Source: Microlunatus capsulatus (GTDB lineage: Bacteria; Actinomycetota; Actinomycetes; Propionibacteriales; Propionibacteriaceae). Taken from it: a DNA stretch of 64,000 nucleotides. The notes under the pieces are model-generated. The model worked only from the letters and a program-made list of their open reading frames with translations, ran no database searches and was not told where the DNA came from. The stretch spans positions 2,604,001-2,668,000 of the forward strand of contig NZ_JAGIOB010000001.1 in assembly GCF_017876495.1 (NCBI RefSeq), read 5' to 3'. The position numbers and the translations under genes were made by a program. Of this stretch, positions 8,352-17,406 are shown one piece after another (within the stretch, counting starts at the first letter, position 1; every line of letters begins with the position of its first letter).

Positions 8352-11045
8352 TCAGCCGCCGTTGCCGACGACGGCGGCGCTGCCGGGGGTCCGCTGCAGC
8401 CGCACCCGGTCGGCCTCCAGCCCGGCGGCGTCGTCGGGGGTGACCACCAGCCAGCCGGTGGCGGTCTGCCCCGCGAGCCGGGTCCGGTCCAGCCGGAGGG
8501 GCACGGTCGCGGTGCCGCCGGCCGGCACCGTCACTGCCGGTCCCTGGCCCAGCGCCGGGCGGAACGGCTGGAAGCGCGCCACCGCGGTCACGTCGTCCTG
8601 GCCCGCCCCCAGCTCGCTGAAGCCGGCCAGCTGGACGCCCAGCGGGGGGCTCGCGGCCGTGACGCCGAGGCTGCTGGCCAGCACGGGCAGCAGCACCGTC
8701 GAGCCGTTCGCCGGCGCCGAGCTGGTCCAGCGGTCGACGACGTGGTTCTCCGCGTCGACGGTGAAGCTGGTCAGCGTGCCGTCGGGGACGCCGCGGTCCT
8801 GGTAGCCGGTGTCGCGGCTGAAGACCCGGAAGTCGGCCGCCCCGTCGCCGTCGACGTCGAGGGCGACCAGGGCCGTGCGCGGGCCGTGGGTGGAGGTGCC
8901 GCGGGCCTCGCCGACGGCGAGGACCAGCAGGCGGTCGGCCGGGTCGCCGCTGGGGGCCGGCTCGGCGCGGACGCCGAGGTCGGTGACGTCCGCCGTCTCG
9001 GTGCCGGACGCGTCCCCGGCCGGGTCGCTCAGCAGGGCCTGGTAGACGGTGGCGGTGCCCGCGTGCGAGCCGGCGTTGGTCAGCCGGATCGGCGCCGGGT
9101 CGCCCGTCGCCCCGGCGGTGGCCGACGCGGGTGCGCTGACGGCGGACAGCGGGACGGGTACCGAGAGGAAGGCCGTCCGCAGCACCGGGTGGGCGGCGGT
9201 CGCGGTGCGCGGGGTGGCGACGACGACGCCGTGCAGGGTGCTCAGCGACCCGCGGTCCGACGCCGACGCCCCGGGCAGGGCCGCGACCTCGGCCGCGCTC
9301 AGCGCCAGCGTCGCCGTCACCGTGGCCGTCCGGCCGGCCTTCAACGTCAGGGCGGACGGCGAGAAGGTCAGCGCCGCGCCGCGGACGGGGGAGCTGAAGG
9401 TGGCGCGGAGGCCGTAGCGGACCGACGTCGTCGAGCGGTTCGTGAGCTGGAAGGTCCGCTTCTCGCGGTAGGCGCCGCCCAGCTGGTTCATCCCGAAGGC
9501 CAGGCTGTCGAGCCCCGTCGGGGTCGACGCGTACGTCTTCGCCGCGGCGGCCCGGCGGGCCTGGACCAGCCCGGTGCCCAGCCGGCGGGAGTCGTAGCCG
9601 GTGACGGCCGTCGCCGAGGCGGTCGAGACCAGGACGGCCTTCACCTGCGCCGGCGTCCAGGTGGGGTGGGCCTGCCGGACCAGGGCGGCGACGCCGGCGG
9701 TCTGCGGGGTCGCCATCGAGGTGCCCGACATCCGCGTGCTGCCGCTGCCCGAGCCGGCCAGCGCGGACGGCACCGCGACCCCGGGCGCGGCCAGGTCCGG
9801 CTTCTGGGCGGAGTCGAGCCGGCGGGGTCCCCCGGAGCTGAACCTGGCGACCTTGCCGCGGGTCGCCGACTCGGTGTCGACCGCGGTGACCGCCAGCGCG
9901 CTGTCGGCGGTGGCCGGCGTCGCGGCCAGGTAGGGCCGGGAGCCGTCGTTCCCGACGGCAGCGACCACCAGCACGCCCGCGGCGGTCGCCGCCCGGACCG
10001 CCTGGGTCTGCAGGTCGTCGGCGGTGCCCCAGGAGGCGGCGAAGGACAGGTTGAGGACGTCGACCCCGTCGCGGACGGCCCGGTCGATGGCCGCGACGAC
10101 GACGTCGTCCCCGGCGCCGTGCGCGCAGCCGAAGACCCGGTACGCCCGCAGCGTGGCCTGCGGAGCCGCACCGGGGGCCACCCGGAACGCCTTCTTCAGC
10201 GCCGCCTCGGTGTAGGGACCGGTGTAGGGCCGCCCGGCCGCGGTGACCCCGCCGCCGGCGGCCGTCCCGGCGACGTGGGAGCCGTGGCCCTGGCAGTCCA
10301 GGGGGTCGGCGTCGGGGCGCGGGACGGCGTCGGGGCCGGTGGCCCCGGGGTCGTAGTCGTCGCCCACGAAGTCGTGGCCGCCGACCACCTTGCGGGTGGG
10401 GAAGGTGCCGCGTTCGACGACGGCGCCGTCGTTGCGCTCGTAGGCCACCCGGGTGCCCGGTCCGCCGAAGTCGGCGTGGGTGTAGTCCAGGCCGCTGTCC
10501 ACGACGCCGATGACCTGGCCGCGGCCGGTGCGCCCCAGCCGGTCCCAGGTCTCGTCGGCGGTGGTCGCCTGGTCCGACCGGGCGTTGGCGAGGTGGACGA
10601 CGCGCGCGACCTGCACGGTGCGCACGCCCGGCACCGCGGCCAGCCGGTCGAGGTCGCGGACGCGGACCCGGACCTGGACGGCGTTGAGCACGGTGCCCAG
10701 CCGGGCCCCCACGTCGGCCCCCGCGGCCTCGAGCCGGGGGACGACGGCGTCCTGCACCCGGGTGACCGCACGACGCGCGACCGCTCCTCCGGCGCCTGCG
10801 CGACCCCGGACCCCGGTCGGCGCCGCGTCCAGCTGGACGAGCGCGCTCACCCGCGCGTCGGGGCGCAGGCCCGGGGGCAGCGCGGTGACCCGGCCGGCCG
10901 TGCCCGGGGCGAGCGTGCGCCGGAAGGCGGTGGGCCCGGTCGGCGACCCGGTCGGCGGCGGGGCCGGCGGGGCGGCGACGGCCGGCGGCACCAGCCCGAG
11001 GAGGAGGGCGGCGGCGAGGCCGACGAGGGCGGGACGAGAGCGCAC
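8352..11045 (-). CDS. Secreted S8 (subtilisin-like) serine protease
   Basis: The 897-residue protein starts at GTG 11045, six bases after AAGGAG. It has a Sec signal peptide (LVGLAAALLLGLVPPAVAAPP) and an inhibitor-I9-like propeptide. The catalytic triad is complete: Asp183 (VIGVVDSGLDY), His254 (CQGHGSHVAG) and Ser443 (SGTSMATP). The long C-terminal region (~residues 480-897) is beta-rich with fibronectin/Fn3-like segments and a DVDGDGAADF calcium-like loop. It resembles actinomycete extracellular proteases of about 900-1,100 residues. A longer upstream frame exists but lacks a signal peptide and runs through GC-rich noise. Role: extracellular protein degradation. Confidence 0.93.
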   Translation of the reverse strand: MRSRPALVGLAAALLLGLVPPAVAAPPAPPPTGSPTGPTAFRRTLAPGTAGRVTALPPGLRPDARVSALVQLDAAPTGVRGRAGAGGAVARRAVTRVQDAVVPRLEAAGADVGARLGTVLNAVQVRVRVRDLDRLAAVPGVRTVQVARVVHLANARSDQATTADETWDRLGRTGRGQVIGVVDSGLDYTHADFGGPGTRVAYERNDGAVVERGTFPTRKVVGGHDFVGDDYDPGATGPDAVPRPDADPLDCQGHGSHVAGTAAGGGVTAAGRPYTGPYTEAALKKAFRVAPGAAPQATLRAYRVFGCAHGAGDDVVVAAIDRAVRDGVDVLNLSFAASWGTADDLQTQAVRAATAAGVLVVAAVGNDGSRPYLAATPATADSALAVTAVDTESATRGKVARFSSGGPRRLDSAQKPDLAAPGVAVPSALAGSGSGSTRMSGTSMATPQTAGVAALVRQAHPTWTPAQVKAVLVSTASATAVTGYDSRRLGTGLVQARRAAAAKTYASTPTGLDSLAFGMNQLGGAYREKRTFQLTNRSTTSVRYGLRATFSSPVRGAALTFSPSALTLKAGRTATVTATLALSAAEVAALPGASASDRGSLSTLHGVVVATPRTATAAHPVLRTAFLSVPVPLSAVSAPASATAGATGDPAPIRLTNAGSHAGTATVYQALLSDPAGDASGTETADVTDLGVRAEPAPSGDPADRLLVLAVGEARGTSTHGPRTALVALDVDGDGAADFRVFSRDTGYQDRGVPDGTLTSFTVDAENHVVDRWTSSAPANGSTVLLPVLASSLGVTAASPPLGVQLAGFSELGAGQDDVTAVARFQPFRPALGQGPAVTVPAGGTATVPLRLDRTRLAGQTATGWLVVTPDDAAGLEADRVRLQRTPGSAAVVGNGG

Positions 11046-11400
11046 CGGGACTCCTTCGGTCGACCCCGACGGCGGCCGGCGCCGGGGAGGCGCCGCCGTC
11101 CGAGGTCGCCAGGAGACTAGTGCCCGCGACCGGCGGCCCGGGGTGCGGTCCACAGCCTCGCGGGCGGCCCGCGCGGGGCCGTCCGGCCCCCAGGACCGCC
11201 ATCGCCCCTGGTGACGACACCCCGGGCCGGGCTCGCCGGGGCGGCCCGGACCGCCGACGGGTGGCCGCCGGGAGAGCCATAACGATCTGGTACCGACCGC
11301 TCCGCGAACGGAGGTGCTCGGGGTGTCGCAGCCCGGCCCGGACGCCCGGCCCGCTGAGGATGGTCGCGCCCGCTTCCCCCGAGCACCCAGAGGACCCGCC
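11046..11400. other. 355-bp intergenic region between divergent protease and BLIP-like genes
   Basis: The region must hold both promoters. I see no convincing small gene, only GC-rich sequence with one less GC-rich patch at 11,278-11,300 (ATAACGATCTGGTACCG) that could contain promoter elements. No clear hairpin or operator was identified. Confidence 0.4.
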
Positions 11401-11943
11401 ATGTCCCGACGCCGTCGGCTCCCCGCGACCGCCGCCCTGCTGCTGGCCCTGGTCGGCCTGGTGTCCGGCCTGGGACCGACGTCGGCGCAGGCCGCCGCCT
11501 GGGCCGGTGACCCGCCGACCCGCTGCGTCAGCAGGGCCGCCCTGGACCGGGTCGAGGTCGGCATGACGCTCGCGCGCGCCAAGCACCTGCTGCAGGGTCG
11601 GGCCGTCTGGTGGGGTCCCGAGCACGGCGTCTGGTCGCAGTCCTACCCCAAGGCGTGCAGCAGCACCCGGGCGATGCTCATCCAGGCCGACGACGGCCGC
11701 ATCACCTACGTCGTCAACGCGGGGGAGCGCCAGGACCGGCGGTGCACCACCGCCGCCGAGTTCGACCGGCTGCGCGACGGCATGCCGCGCGCCGAGGCCG
11801 ACCGGGTGCTGCGCGGCAAGCAGTTCGACCTCAAGCGGGCGGGGGAGTGGCAGCCCGTCCCCTGCCAGGGCTGGAGCACGATGCAGGTGACCTTCCGCGG
11901 CGGCCGGGTCGACACGCACCTGCGGGGCTTCTACTTCGGCTGA
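11401..11943 (+). CDS. Secreted protein with two BLIP-like (beta-lactamase-inhibitor fold) repeats
   Basis: The 180-residue protein opens with a signal peptide (RRRRLPATAALLLALVGLVSG...SAQA). The mature part contains two related segments, each with the signature F/L-D-R-hydrophobic-x-x-GM-x-x-A-x-A, followed by a hydrophobic tail and a Trp-rich strand: residues ~48-110 (LDRVEVGMTLARAKHLL) and ~118-178 (FDRLRDGMPRAEADRVL). That is the tandem-repeat pattern of BLIP/SmpA-like folds. Paired cysteines suggest disulfides. ATG 11401 has AGAGGA upstream. The fold is likely; beta-lactamase or other inhibition is not demonstrated by sequence. Confidence 0.65.
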   Translation: MSRRRRLPATAALLLALVGLVSGLGPTSAQAAAWAGDPPTRCVSRAALDRVEVGMTLARAKHLLQGRAVWWGPEHGVWSQSYPKACSSTRAMLIQADDGRITYVVNAGERQDRRCTTAAEFDRLRDGMPRAEADRVLRGKQFDLKRAGEWQPVPCQGWSTMQVTFRGGRVDTHLRGFYFG

Positions 11944-12093
11944 GCGGTCCCGTCCTCGGGTCCTTCGGCCCCTTCCCCTGGGCCGGGAGCGGTGCTTAGG
12001 CTGTCCGCGGTCCTGGCTCCTCGGGGGGTGCCCGCCGTCGGCGGGCTGCGGAGCGGGTCCTCCCCCCGTGCCCTGATCCCCGAAGGACCCGTC

Positions 12094-13011
12094 ATGCTCT
12101 CCACCCCCCGTGCCCCGCGCCGGGTCGCCGCGGCCCTGCTCACCGCCGCCGTCGCCGGGCTCGCCGCCCTCTCCTCCCTGCCCGCCGAGGCCGCCCCGCG
12201 GACGCCGGTCGTGACCGCCGAGGCCCGCGCGGCCGGCGTCCAGCCCGGCAACGCCACGATGGGCTGGCGCCAGCAGTCGCCCACGGCCGGCCGCAGCGCC
12301 CTGCCGTCGGGCCCCTCGCTGTCCACCAGCCGGACCACCGGCCCGGCCGCCGCCGCCGCCAAGGCGAAGAAGAAGGCTTTCGTGCCCAAGGGCGTGCTGG
12401 GCATCGACGTCTCCAGCTGGCAGCGCGACGTCGACTGGGACGCCCAGGTGGCGTCGGGCAAGCTCTTCGCCTACGTCAAGGCGACCGAGGGCACGGGCTA
12501 CAAGAACCCCTACTTCCGGTCGCAGTACACGGGCTCGTACTACGCCGGGATGGTGCGCGGCGCCTACCACTTCGCCACGCCGAGCAGCAGCAGCGGGACG
12601 AAGCAGGCGCAGGTCTTCGTCAAGAACGGCGGCGCCTGGTCGCCGGACGGCCGGACGCTGCCGGGCGTCCTCGACATCGAGTACAACCCCTACGGCGCCA
12701 CCTGCTACGGGCTCAGCAAGGCCAAGATGGTCTCCTGGGTCAAGGCCTTCACGACCGAGTACAAACGGCTGACCACCCGGGACGCCGTCATCTACACCAC
12801 GACCGACTGGTGGACCCGCTGCACCGGGAACAGCAAGGCGTTCTCGGCCACCAACCCGCTGTGGCTGGCCCGCTACGCCACGACCCCGGGCACGCTCCCC
12901 GGCGGCTGGACCTGGGCGACGTTCTGGCAGTACACGGCCACCCCGATCGACCAGAACCGCTTCAGCTCCAGCTACGCCCGGCTGGTCGTGCTGGCCACCG
13001 ACGCCGGCTGA
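12094..13011 (+). CDS. Secreted GH25 muramidase (lysozyme)
   Basis: The 305-residue protein has a signal peptide (AALLTAAVAGLAALSSLPAEA), an Ala/Lys-rich linker and a complete GH25 barrel. Signature strands are GIDVSSWQ (Asp105), YVKATEGTGYKNPYF, GAYHFATPSSS, and LDIEYN with Asp194/Glu196 as catalytic acids, then WLARYATTPG and WTFWQYTA near the end. The enzyme cleaves the MurNAc-beta-1,4-GlcNAc bond of peptidoglycan. ATG 12094 follows GAAGGA. The run of the exported protease, BLIP-like and muramidase genes suggests a cell-envelope or competitor-degradation role. Confidence 0.93.
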   Translation: MLSTPRAPRRVAAALLTAAVAGLAALSSLPAEAAPRTPVVTAEARAAGVQPGNATMGWRQQSPTAGRSALPSGPSLSTSRTTGPAAAAAKAKKKAFVPKGVLGIDVSSWQRDVDWDAQVASGKLFAYVKATEGTGYKNPYFRSQYTGSYYAGMVRGAYHFATPSSSSGTKQAQVFVKNGGAWSPDGRTLPGVLDIEYNPYGATCYGLSKAKMVSWVKAFTTEYKRLTTRDAVIYTTTDWWTRCTGNSKAFSATNPLWLARYATTPGTLPGGWTWATFWQYTATPIDQNRFSSSYARLVVLATDAG

Positions 13012-13020
13012 GCGACAGCC

Positions 13021-13212
13021 TCAGCTGACGTCCTCGTCGGTCTCGTCGGCACCGCCGGCGAGGTCGGCGGGGTCGACGGTGCCCCCGGGGTCGTCCTCGA
13101 CGGTCAGGCTGCCGTAGGCGTCGGGGTCGGTGAGGCCGGAGCCCTCGGGCTCCGGCAGCGAGCCGGGCTCGACGCCCTCGTCGGCGTCACCGGGCACGGT
13201 CTGGTCTGTCAT
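13021..13212 (-). CDS. Small acidic protein of unknown function
   Basis: The 63-residue protein is rich in Asp, Glu, Gly and Pro (DADEGVEPGSLPEPEG, GGADETDEDVS) with no hydrophobic segment, so it is probably a soluble, disordered protein. ATG 13212 is preceded by AGGAG with ideal spacing; a longer frame to 13272 lacks an RBS. It is convergent with the muramidase gene and ends nine bases from it. I recognise no family. Confidence 0.55.
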   Translation of the reverse strand: MTDQTVPGDADEGVEPGSLPEPEGSGLTDPDAYGSLTVEDDPGGTVDPADLAGGADETDEDVS

Positions 13213-13326
13213 CGGAGCTCCTGACCTCGGGGACCGGCCCTCCTCGAGGCTGACCGGCGCTGGTGCGGCCATCCTAGGCGCGGCCGCCGACGCTCCCGCC
13301 CGCCGGACGCCACGATCGGCGGGAGC

Positions 13327-14115
13327 TCAGAAGCCGGGGAAGACCGCCCGCAGGTCGTCCAGCCGGCAGCCGTCGACGTCCACCGCGTCGGCGTGCGCGT
13401 CGTCGAGCCGGCCGTAGACCAGCCGGATGAACGCCTCGGCCGGCAGCGTCACCCGTGCGGGCACGTCCGGTGCCGCGCCGGGCAGCAGCCGCGGTCCGTC
13501 GCCGTCGGCCTCGAGGACGAAGGCGGCGCCCGGCTCGGTCGTGGTGACGGCCACCCGCAGCGGCACCTCGCTGCGCTGGCCGGCGCGGGAGACCAGCTCG
13601 GGCAGGCCGGACAGCAGCGCGACGGTGGCGTCCGGGGTCAGCCGGACGGCGGGGTCGCGGGCCACCAGGACGTCCCAGGTGTGCACGGCGTGCTCGCTGA
13701 GCCGCAGCTGCAGCAGCCCCAGCAGGTCCTGCCGGCCGTTGAACATGTCGACGGCGAACCCCGCGCGCTGCGCGTCGTCGAGACCGACCAGCCGGTCCAG
13801 GAACGCGGCGTTGGCGACGACGGCGTCCGCCGCCTGGTCCTGCGGCGGCTTGGCGTTCCAGGCGGTCCAGATCGCGTCGAGCTCCTCGAACTCCGGGGCG
13901 CCGCGACGACCCAGCCCCGCCTCCAGGCTGAGGTCGGCGATGGCGGCCCCCGAGCCGAGGTGGGAGAGGACGTCGGCGACGGTCCAGCCGGCGTCGTAGG
14001 AGGGGCCGGTCAGCTCCGCCGGAGCCAGCACCGCGACAGCGGCGGCCAGCCGGTCCTGCGAGCGGTGCAGCGCGGCCTCGACCTCGGCGAGGGTCGGCGC
14101 GGGGGGTGTGGTCAC
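13327..14115 (-). CDS. Maleylpyruvate isomerase-family mycothiol-dependent enzyme (DinB-like fold)
   Basis: The 262-residue protein has the MDMPI N-terminal helical bundle. Metal ligands are visible at His52 (VLSHLGSG), Glu141 and His145 (LSEHAVHTW), the His-Glu-His set of mycothiol-dependent isomerases and transferases. A C-terminal SCP2-like domain follows (residues ~170-262). GTG 14115 has TAGGGT seven bases upstream and no Shine-Dalgarno, which points to a leaderless transcript. The substrate is unknown, as for most members of this family. Confidence 0.85.
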   Translation of the reverse strand: MTTPPAPTLAEVEAALHRSQDRLAAAVAVLAPAELTGPSYDAGWTVADVLSHLGSGAAIADLSLEAGLGRRGAPEFEELDAIWTAWNAKPPQDQAADAVVANAAFLDRLVGLDDAQRAGFAVDMFNGRQDLLGLLQLRLSEHAVHTWDVLVARDPAVRLTPDATVALLSGLPELVSRAGQRSEVPLRVAVTTTEPGAAFVLEADGDGPRLLPGAAPDVPARVTLPAEAFIRLVYGRLDDAHADAVDVDGCRLDDLRAVFPGF

Positions 14116-14252
14116 GCTGGGAACCCTACGTCCGGGGCGGCGGCCGTCCCGAGGGCCGGACGGGGGTCCCGGCCCCCCGGCGTCGGAGTCGGCGTCGGCC
14201 GCTCTGCGATGCTGGGAGGCCGGTCCGGCAGGTGCGAGGGGAGTGGTCGTCG

Positions 14253-15551
14253 ATGAGCGCGTGGGTGGAGCACGTCATCTGGTGGCAGGTCTACCCGCTG
14301 GGCTTCGTCGGGGCCGACAAGGAGCTGGCCGGGTCGCACCCCGGGCCGCACCAGCTGGCCCGCCTGCACGGCTGGCTGGACCACCTCGTCGCCCTGGGCG
14401 CCAACGGGCTGGCGCTGGGGCCGGTCTTCGAGTCGAGGACCCACGGCTACGACACCACCGACTACCACCGGGTCGACCCGCGGCTGGGGGACGAGGGCGA
14501 CCTCGACGCGCTCGTCGCCGCCTGCCGGGAGCGTGGCGTCCGGGTGCTGCTCGACGGGGTCTTCAACCACGCGGGCCGCGACTTCCCGCCCGTCCGCGCG
14601 GCCCTGGAGGGCGGCGAGGGCTCCGAGGCCGGCCGCTGGATCCGCTGGAGCGACGGGCACCCGTGGTACTTCGAGGGGCACGACCAGCTGGTGGCGCTGG
14701 ACCACGGGTCGGTCGAGGTGCAGGACCACGTCGTCGACGTCATGACGCACTGGCTGGAGCGCGGCGTGGACGGCTGGCGGCTCGACGCGGCGTACGCCGT
14801 CCCGCCGGAGTTCTGGGCCGCCGTGCTGCCCCGGGTCCGCGAGCGCTTCCCCGACGCCTGGTTCGTCGGCGAGATGATCCACGGCGACTACCAGGACTAC
14901 GTGCACCGCTCGGGCCTGGACTCCGTCACCCAGTACGAGCTGTGGAAGGCGGTCTGGTCCTCGTTGAAGGAGCGGAACCTCTTCGAGCTGGACTGGACGC
15001 TGGGCCGGCACCGCGACCTCGTCGCCCAGCTGCTGCCGCTGACCTTCCTCGGCAACCACGACGTCACCCGGATCGCCACGCAGGTGGCGGACCCGCGGCA
15101 CGTCGCGCACGCCGTCGCCCTGCTGTTCTTCCTGCCGGGCGTGCCCAGCGTCTACTACGGCGACGAGTACGGCCTGCGCGCGGTCAAGGAGGACCGCGCC
15201 GGCGGCGACGACGCCATCCGGCCCGAGATGCCCGGCGCCCCCTCCGAGGTCGCCGACGCGGACGCGGAGACCTGGTCGGTCTACCAGCGGATGATCGGCC
15301 TGCGCCGCCGGCACCCCTGGCTGACCCGCGCGCGGACGGCCACCTCGGGCGTGGCGAACGAGCAGCTGCTGGTGCACGCCTGGCCCGACGGCGGGCCGGA
15401 CGAGGAGGCGGGCGCCCGGCTGACGCTCGCGCTCAACCTCGGCGACGCGCCGTTCCCGCTGCCGGACGGCGCGGCCGCGGTGCTGGAGGCCGGCGACCCG
15501 GTGCAGGACGGCGCGGTCGCGCCGCACAGCTGGGCCGTCGTCGAGGGCTGA
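14253..15551 (+). CDS. GH13 alpha-amylase-family glycosidase
   Basis: The 432-residue protein contains the four GH13 motifs: GVFNHAGRDF (region I), GWRLDAAYA with nucleophile Asp178 (II), VGEMIHGDY with acid/base Glu207 (III), and LGNHDVTR with Asp270 (IV). The protein begins almost directly with the barrel (VIWWQVYPLGF) and is short for the family, with only a small C-terminal beta domain. It lacks a signal peptide, so it acts inside the cell on malto- or iso-malto-oligosaccharides. ATG 14253 has GAGGGGAG upstream. The exact bond specificity cannot be read. Confidence 0.9.
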   Translation: MSAWVEHVIWWQVYPLGFVGADKELAGSHPGPHQLARLHGWLDHLVALGANGLALGPVFESRTHGYDTTDYHRVDPRLGDEGDLDALVAACRERGVRVLLDGVFNHAGRDFPPVRAALEGGEGSEAGRWIRWSDGHPWYFEGHDQLVALDHGSVEVQDHVVDVMTHWLERGVDGWRLDAAYAVPPEFWAAVLPRVRERFPDAWFVGEMIHGDYQDYVHRSGLDSVTQYELWKAVWSSLKERNLFELDWTLGRHRDLVAQLLPLTFLGNHDVTRIATQVADPRHVAHAVALLFFLPGVPSVYYGDEYGLRAVKEDRAGGDDAIRPEMPGAPSEVADADAETWSVYQRMIGLRRRHPWLTRARTATSGVANEQLLVHAWPDGGPDEEAGARLTLALNLGDAPFPLPDGAAAVLEAGDPVQDGAVAPHSWAVVEG

Positions 15552-15562
15552 GCCGGTCGGCT

Positions 15563-15610
15563 CGAGGTGCCCGCTCGTCGAGGTGCCCGCTAGTCGAGGT
15601 GCTCGGCGAA
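15563..15610. repeat. Three tandem 16-bp repeats at the 3' end of the lipoprotein hydrolase gene
   Basis: Three copies of CGAGGTGCCCGCT-type units lie at a 16-bp period. The copy at the right is the coding end of the hydrolase gene (the His-Leu-Asp-stop codons on the minus strand); the other two repeat that end beyond the stop codon. Confidence 0.6.
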
Positions 15611-16690
15611 GAAGGCCTCGGTGCGCTCGATCGAGCGCTGCCACTGGCCCTCGAAGGTGTGGCCCTCGCCCTCGTACATCCGCAGGGTGACGTCGACGCC
15701 CTCGTCCTCGAGCGCGTCGACGGTCGCCCGGGCCCAGCGCGGCGGGCAGGTGTCGTCCTCGGTGCCGTGGTGCACGAGCACCGGCTCGGTGACCCGGTCG
15801 AAGGCCGAGCGCGCCGAGGCCCGGCGCCAGAAGGCGGGGTTGTCGTCGGGCAGCCCGTAGGTGCGGTCGATCTTCCGGTTCGTCGCGGCCCGGTCGCCGT
15901 CGCCGCGGTAGAACTGCTCCCAGTTGTCGGCGGCCAACGAGCTCGTCGAGGCGTAGACGACGGCGGCGTCGACCAGGCCGGGCTGCGCCGCCAGCGCCCG
16001 GAGGGTGACCTCGCCGCCCATCGAGCGGCCGAGCCAGCCGACGCGGTCGCCGTCGAGGTAGCGCAGCTTCGACCGCTTGACCGCGCGGACGGCGTTGATG
16101 GTGTCCACCGTGTAGGGCAGCCGGAGCTGGTGGTCGACGTCGTCGTCGCGGTCGGACCCGGCGTGGTCGCGGTAGTCGGTGTGCAGGACGACGTAGCCCT
16201 GGCGCGCGAGGTAGTCCATCTCCCGGGGCATGCCCTGGCCGGGGAAGTAGCTCCGCGGGTCGATGTAGCCGTGGTTGAGCACCAGGACGGGGAACGGGCC
16301 CTTCCCGTCGGGGACCGCCATCACGCCCGAGATCGTCAGCCCGTCGCCGCGGTAGGTGACGAGGAACCGCTCGTAGGGGCCGACGTCGCCCAGCGAGCGG
16401 CCCACCCGCAGGTCGCGGCCGTCGTACGTCCTCTGCTCCAGCGCCGCCATGGAGATCGGATCGGGCTTCTTCGTGGGCGACGGCGTGGGTGTGGGGGTCG
16501 CGGAGGGCCGGGGCGAGGGGCTCGGGGCGGCGGTGGCCGCCGCGGATCCGCTCGACGTCGGGGAGGCCGGGGAGGCCGGGGCGCTGGAGGCGGAGGTCTC
16601 GGGCGCGGGGGCGCTGCGCGGCTCGGCGGCCGTGCAGGCCGCGGTGAGGGCCAGCAGCAGGACGGTCCCGGCGCCGAGGGTGCGTCTCAT
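15590..16690 (-). CDS. Lipoprotein alpha/beta-hydrolase (prolyl-oligopeptidase/dienelactone-hydrolase-like)
   Basis: The 366-residue protein has a lipobox (LLLALTAAC), a Ser/Pro/Thr-rich linker of ~60 residues, and a catalytic alpha/beta-hydrolase domain. Nucleophile elbow GRSMGGEV, acid in HHGTEDDTCP and base in GEGHTFEG give a full Ser-Asp-His triad; VLNHGYIDPRSYFPGQG forms the oxyanion region. It is exported and membrane-anchored, likely an esterase or peptidase. Its ATG at 16690 overlaps the stop of the upstream Nudix gene (ATGA), so the two are translationally coupled. Confidence 0.85.
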   Translation of the reverse strand: MRRTLGAGTVLLLALTAACTAAEPRSAPAPETSASSAPASPASPTSSGSAAATAAPSPSPRPSATPTPTPSPTKKPDPISMAALEQRTYDGRDLRVGRSLGDVGPYERFLVTYRGDGLTISGVMAVPDGKGPFPVLVLNHGYIDPRSYFPGQGMPREMDYLARQGYVVLHTDYRDHAGSDRDDDVDHQLRLPYTVDTINAVRAVKRSKLRYLDGDRVGWLGRSMGGEVTLRALAAQPGLVDAAVVYASTSSLAADNWEQFYRGDGDRAATNRKIDRTYGLPDDNPAFWRRASARSAFDRVTEPVLVHHGTEDDTCPPRWARATVDALEDEGVDVTLRMYEGEGHTFEGQWQRSIERTEAFFAEHLD

Positions 16691-17160
16691 GCGTCGAGTG
16701 TGCCCGCTCCCTCGCGGGTCGTCCCGCCGTCGACGGGTGCCCCCGCGGCGAGCGCGGCGACCACCCGCTCCACCAGCGGGCGGTCGGGCTCCAGCCAGGC
16801 GAGGTCGGCGACGTCGGCGGCGGTGCTCCAGCACACCGCGTCGTGCGCCTCGCCGGCCACCGGCACGCCCTCGACCAGCTCACACCACCAGGCCCGCAGC
16901 ACCAGTCCGGGGGTCAGCGGCCAGGTCGGCCCGTGCCCCGAGACCAGCTCGGCGCCGAGCCGGACGGTGACGCCCAGCTCCTCGGCCAGCTCGCGGTGCA
17001 GGGCGTCCTCGGGGGTCTCCCCGGCCTCGACCTGGCCGCCCGGCAGCTCCCACCGCCCGGCCAGCTCCGGGGGCCGGGTCCGGCGGGCGGCCAGCACGCG
17101 GGCGGGCCGGTCGAGGCGGTCGACGAGCACCGCGCCGACGACGAGACGGGGTGGGGGCAC
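16687..17160 (-). CDS. Nudix hydrolase (MutT-like)
   Basis: The 157-residue protein has the complete Nudix box GGQVEAGETPEDALHRELAEELG, with the REUXEE core that binds Mg2+. The RWELPGGQ context and length resemble MutT/CTP-pyrophosphohydrolase-like proteins that clean oxidised or modified nucleotides. GTG 17160 has no Shine-Dalgarno, but TAGCGT lies six bases upstream (17172-17167), so the transcript is probably leaderless. Its stop overlaps the start of the lipoprotein hydrolase gene; the functional link between the two is obscure. Confidence 0.88.
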   Translation of the reverse strand: MPPPRLVVGAVLVDRLDRPARVLAARRTRPPELAGRWELPGGQVEAGETPEDALHRELAEELGVTVRLGAELVSGHGPTWPLTPGLVLRAWWCELVEGVPVAGEAHDAVCWSTAADVADLAWLEPDRPLVERVVAALAAGAPVDGGTTREGAGTLDA

Positions 17161-17227
17161 CGCGCCACGCTAGCGGGCGGAACAGAACCGGCCGAGCCGG
17201 TGTTGGCGCCTCCGGCGGGGTACAGGT

Positions 17228-17239
17228 GAAAGCGCTTGC
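17228..17239. promoter_or_regulatory. LacI-family-like operator GAAAGCGCTTGC
   Basis: The core AAGCGCTT (17230-17237) is an exact palindrome with the central CG typical of LacI-family sites. It lies ~170 bp upstream of the DHA2 exporter gene and ~70 bp from the Nudix start. It differs from the operator at 20046, so a different LacI-type regulator may be involved. Confidence 0.35.
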
Positions 17240-17406
17240 TCCCCGCGGACCGGTCCTCCTAGCGTGGGTCCCGGTCCGCACCCGGACGAGCCACCCGATG
17301 AGTCCGACCGCTGCGGCGGGTCGGAGGGGTGGCGGTCCGCGGGGGAGCAGGACGGCTCGGCACCGGCGCCGGCAGACGGAGCAGCGACGACGAGAACGGG
17401 TGGGCC

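Noticed and set aside
8272-12570. A 1,432-codon minus-strand open frame
   Set aside because: It overlaps the S8 protease (with triad), BLIP-like and muramidase genes in other frames; composition is arginine/proline noise typical of GC-rich shadow frames.
14108-17173. A 1,021-codon plus-strand open frame
   Set aside because: It covers the GH13, lipoprotein hydrolase and Nudix genes, all with clear motifs in other frames.
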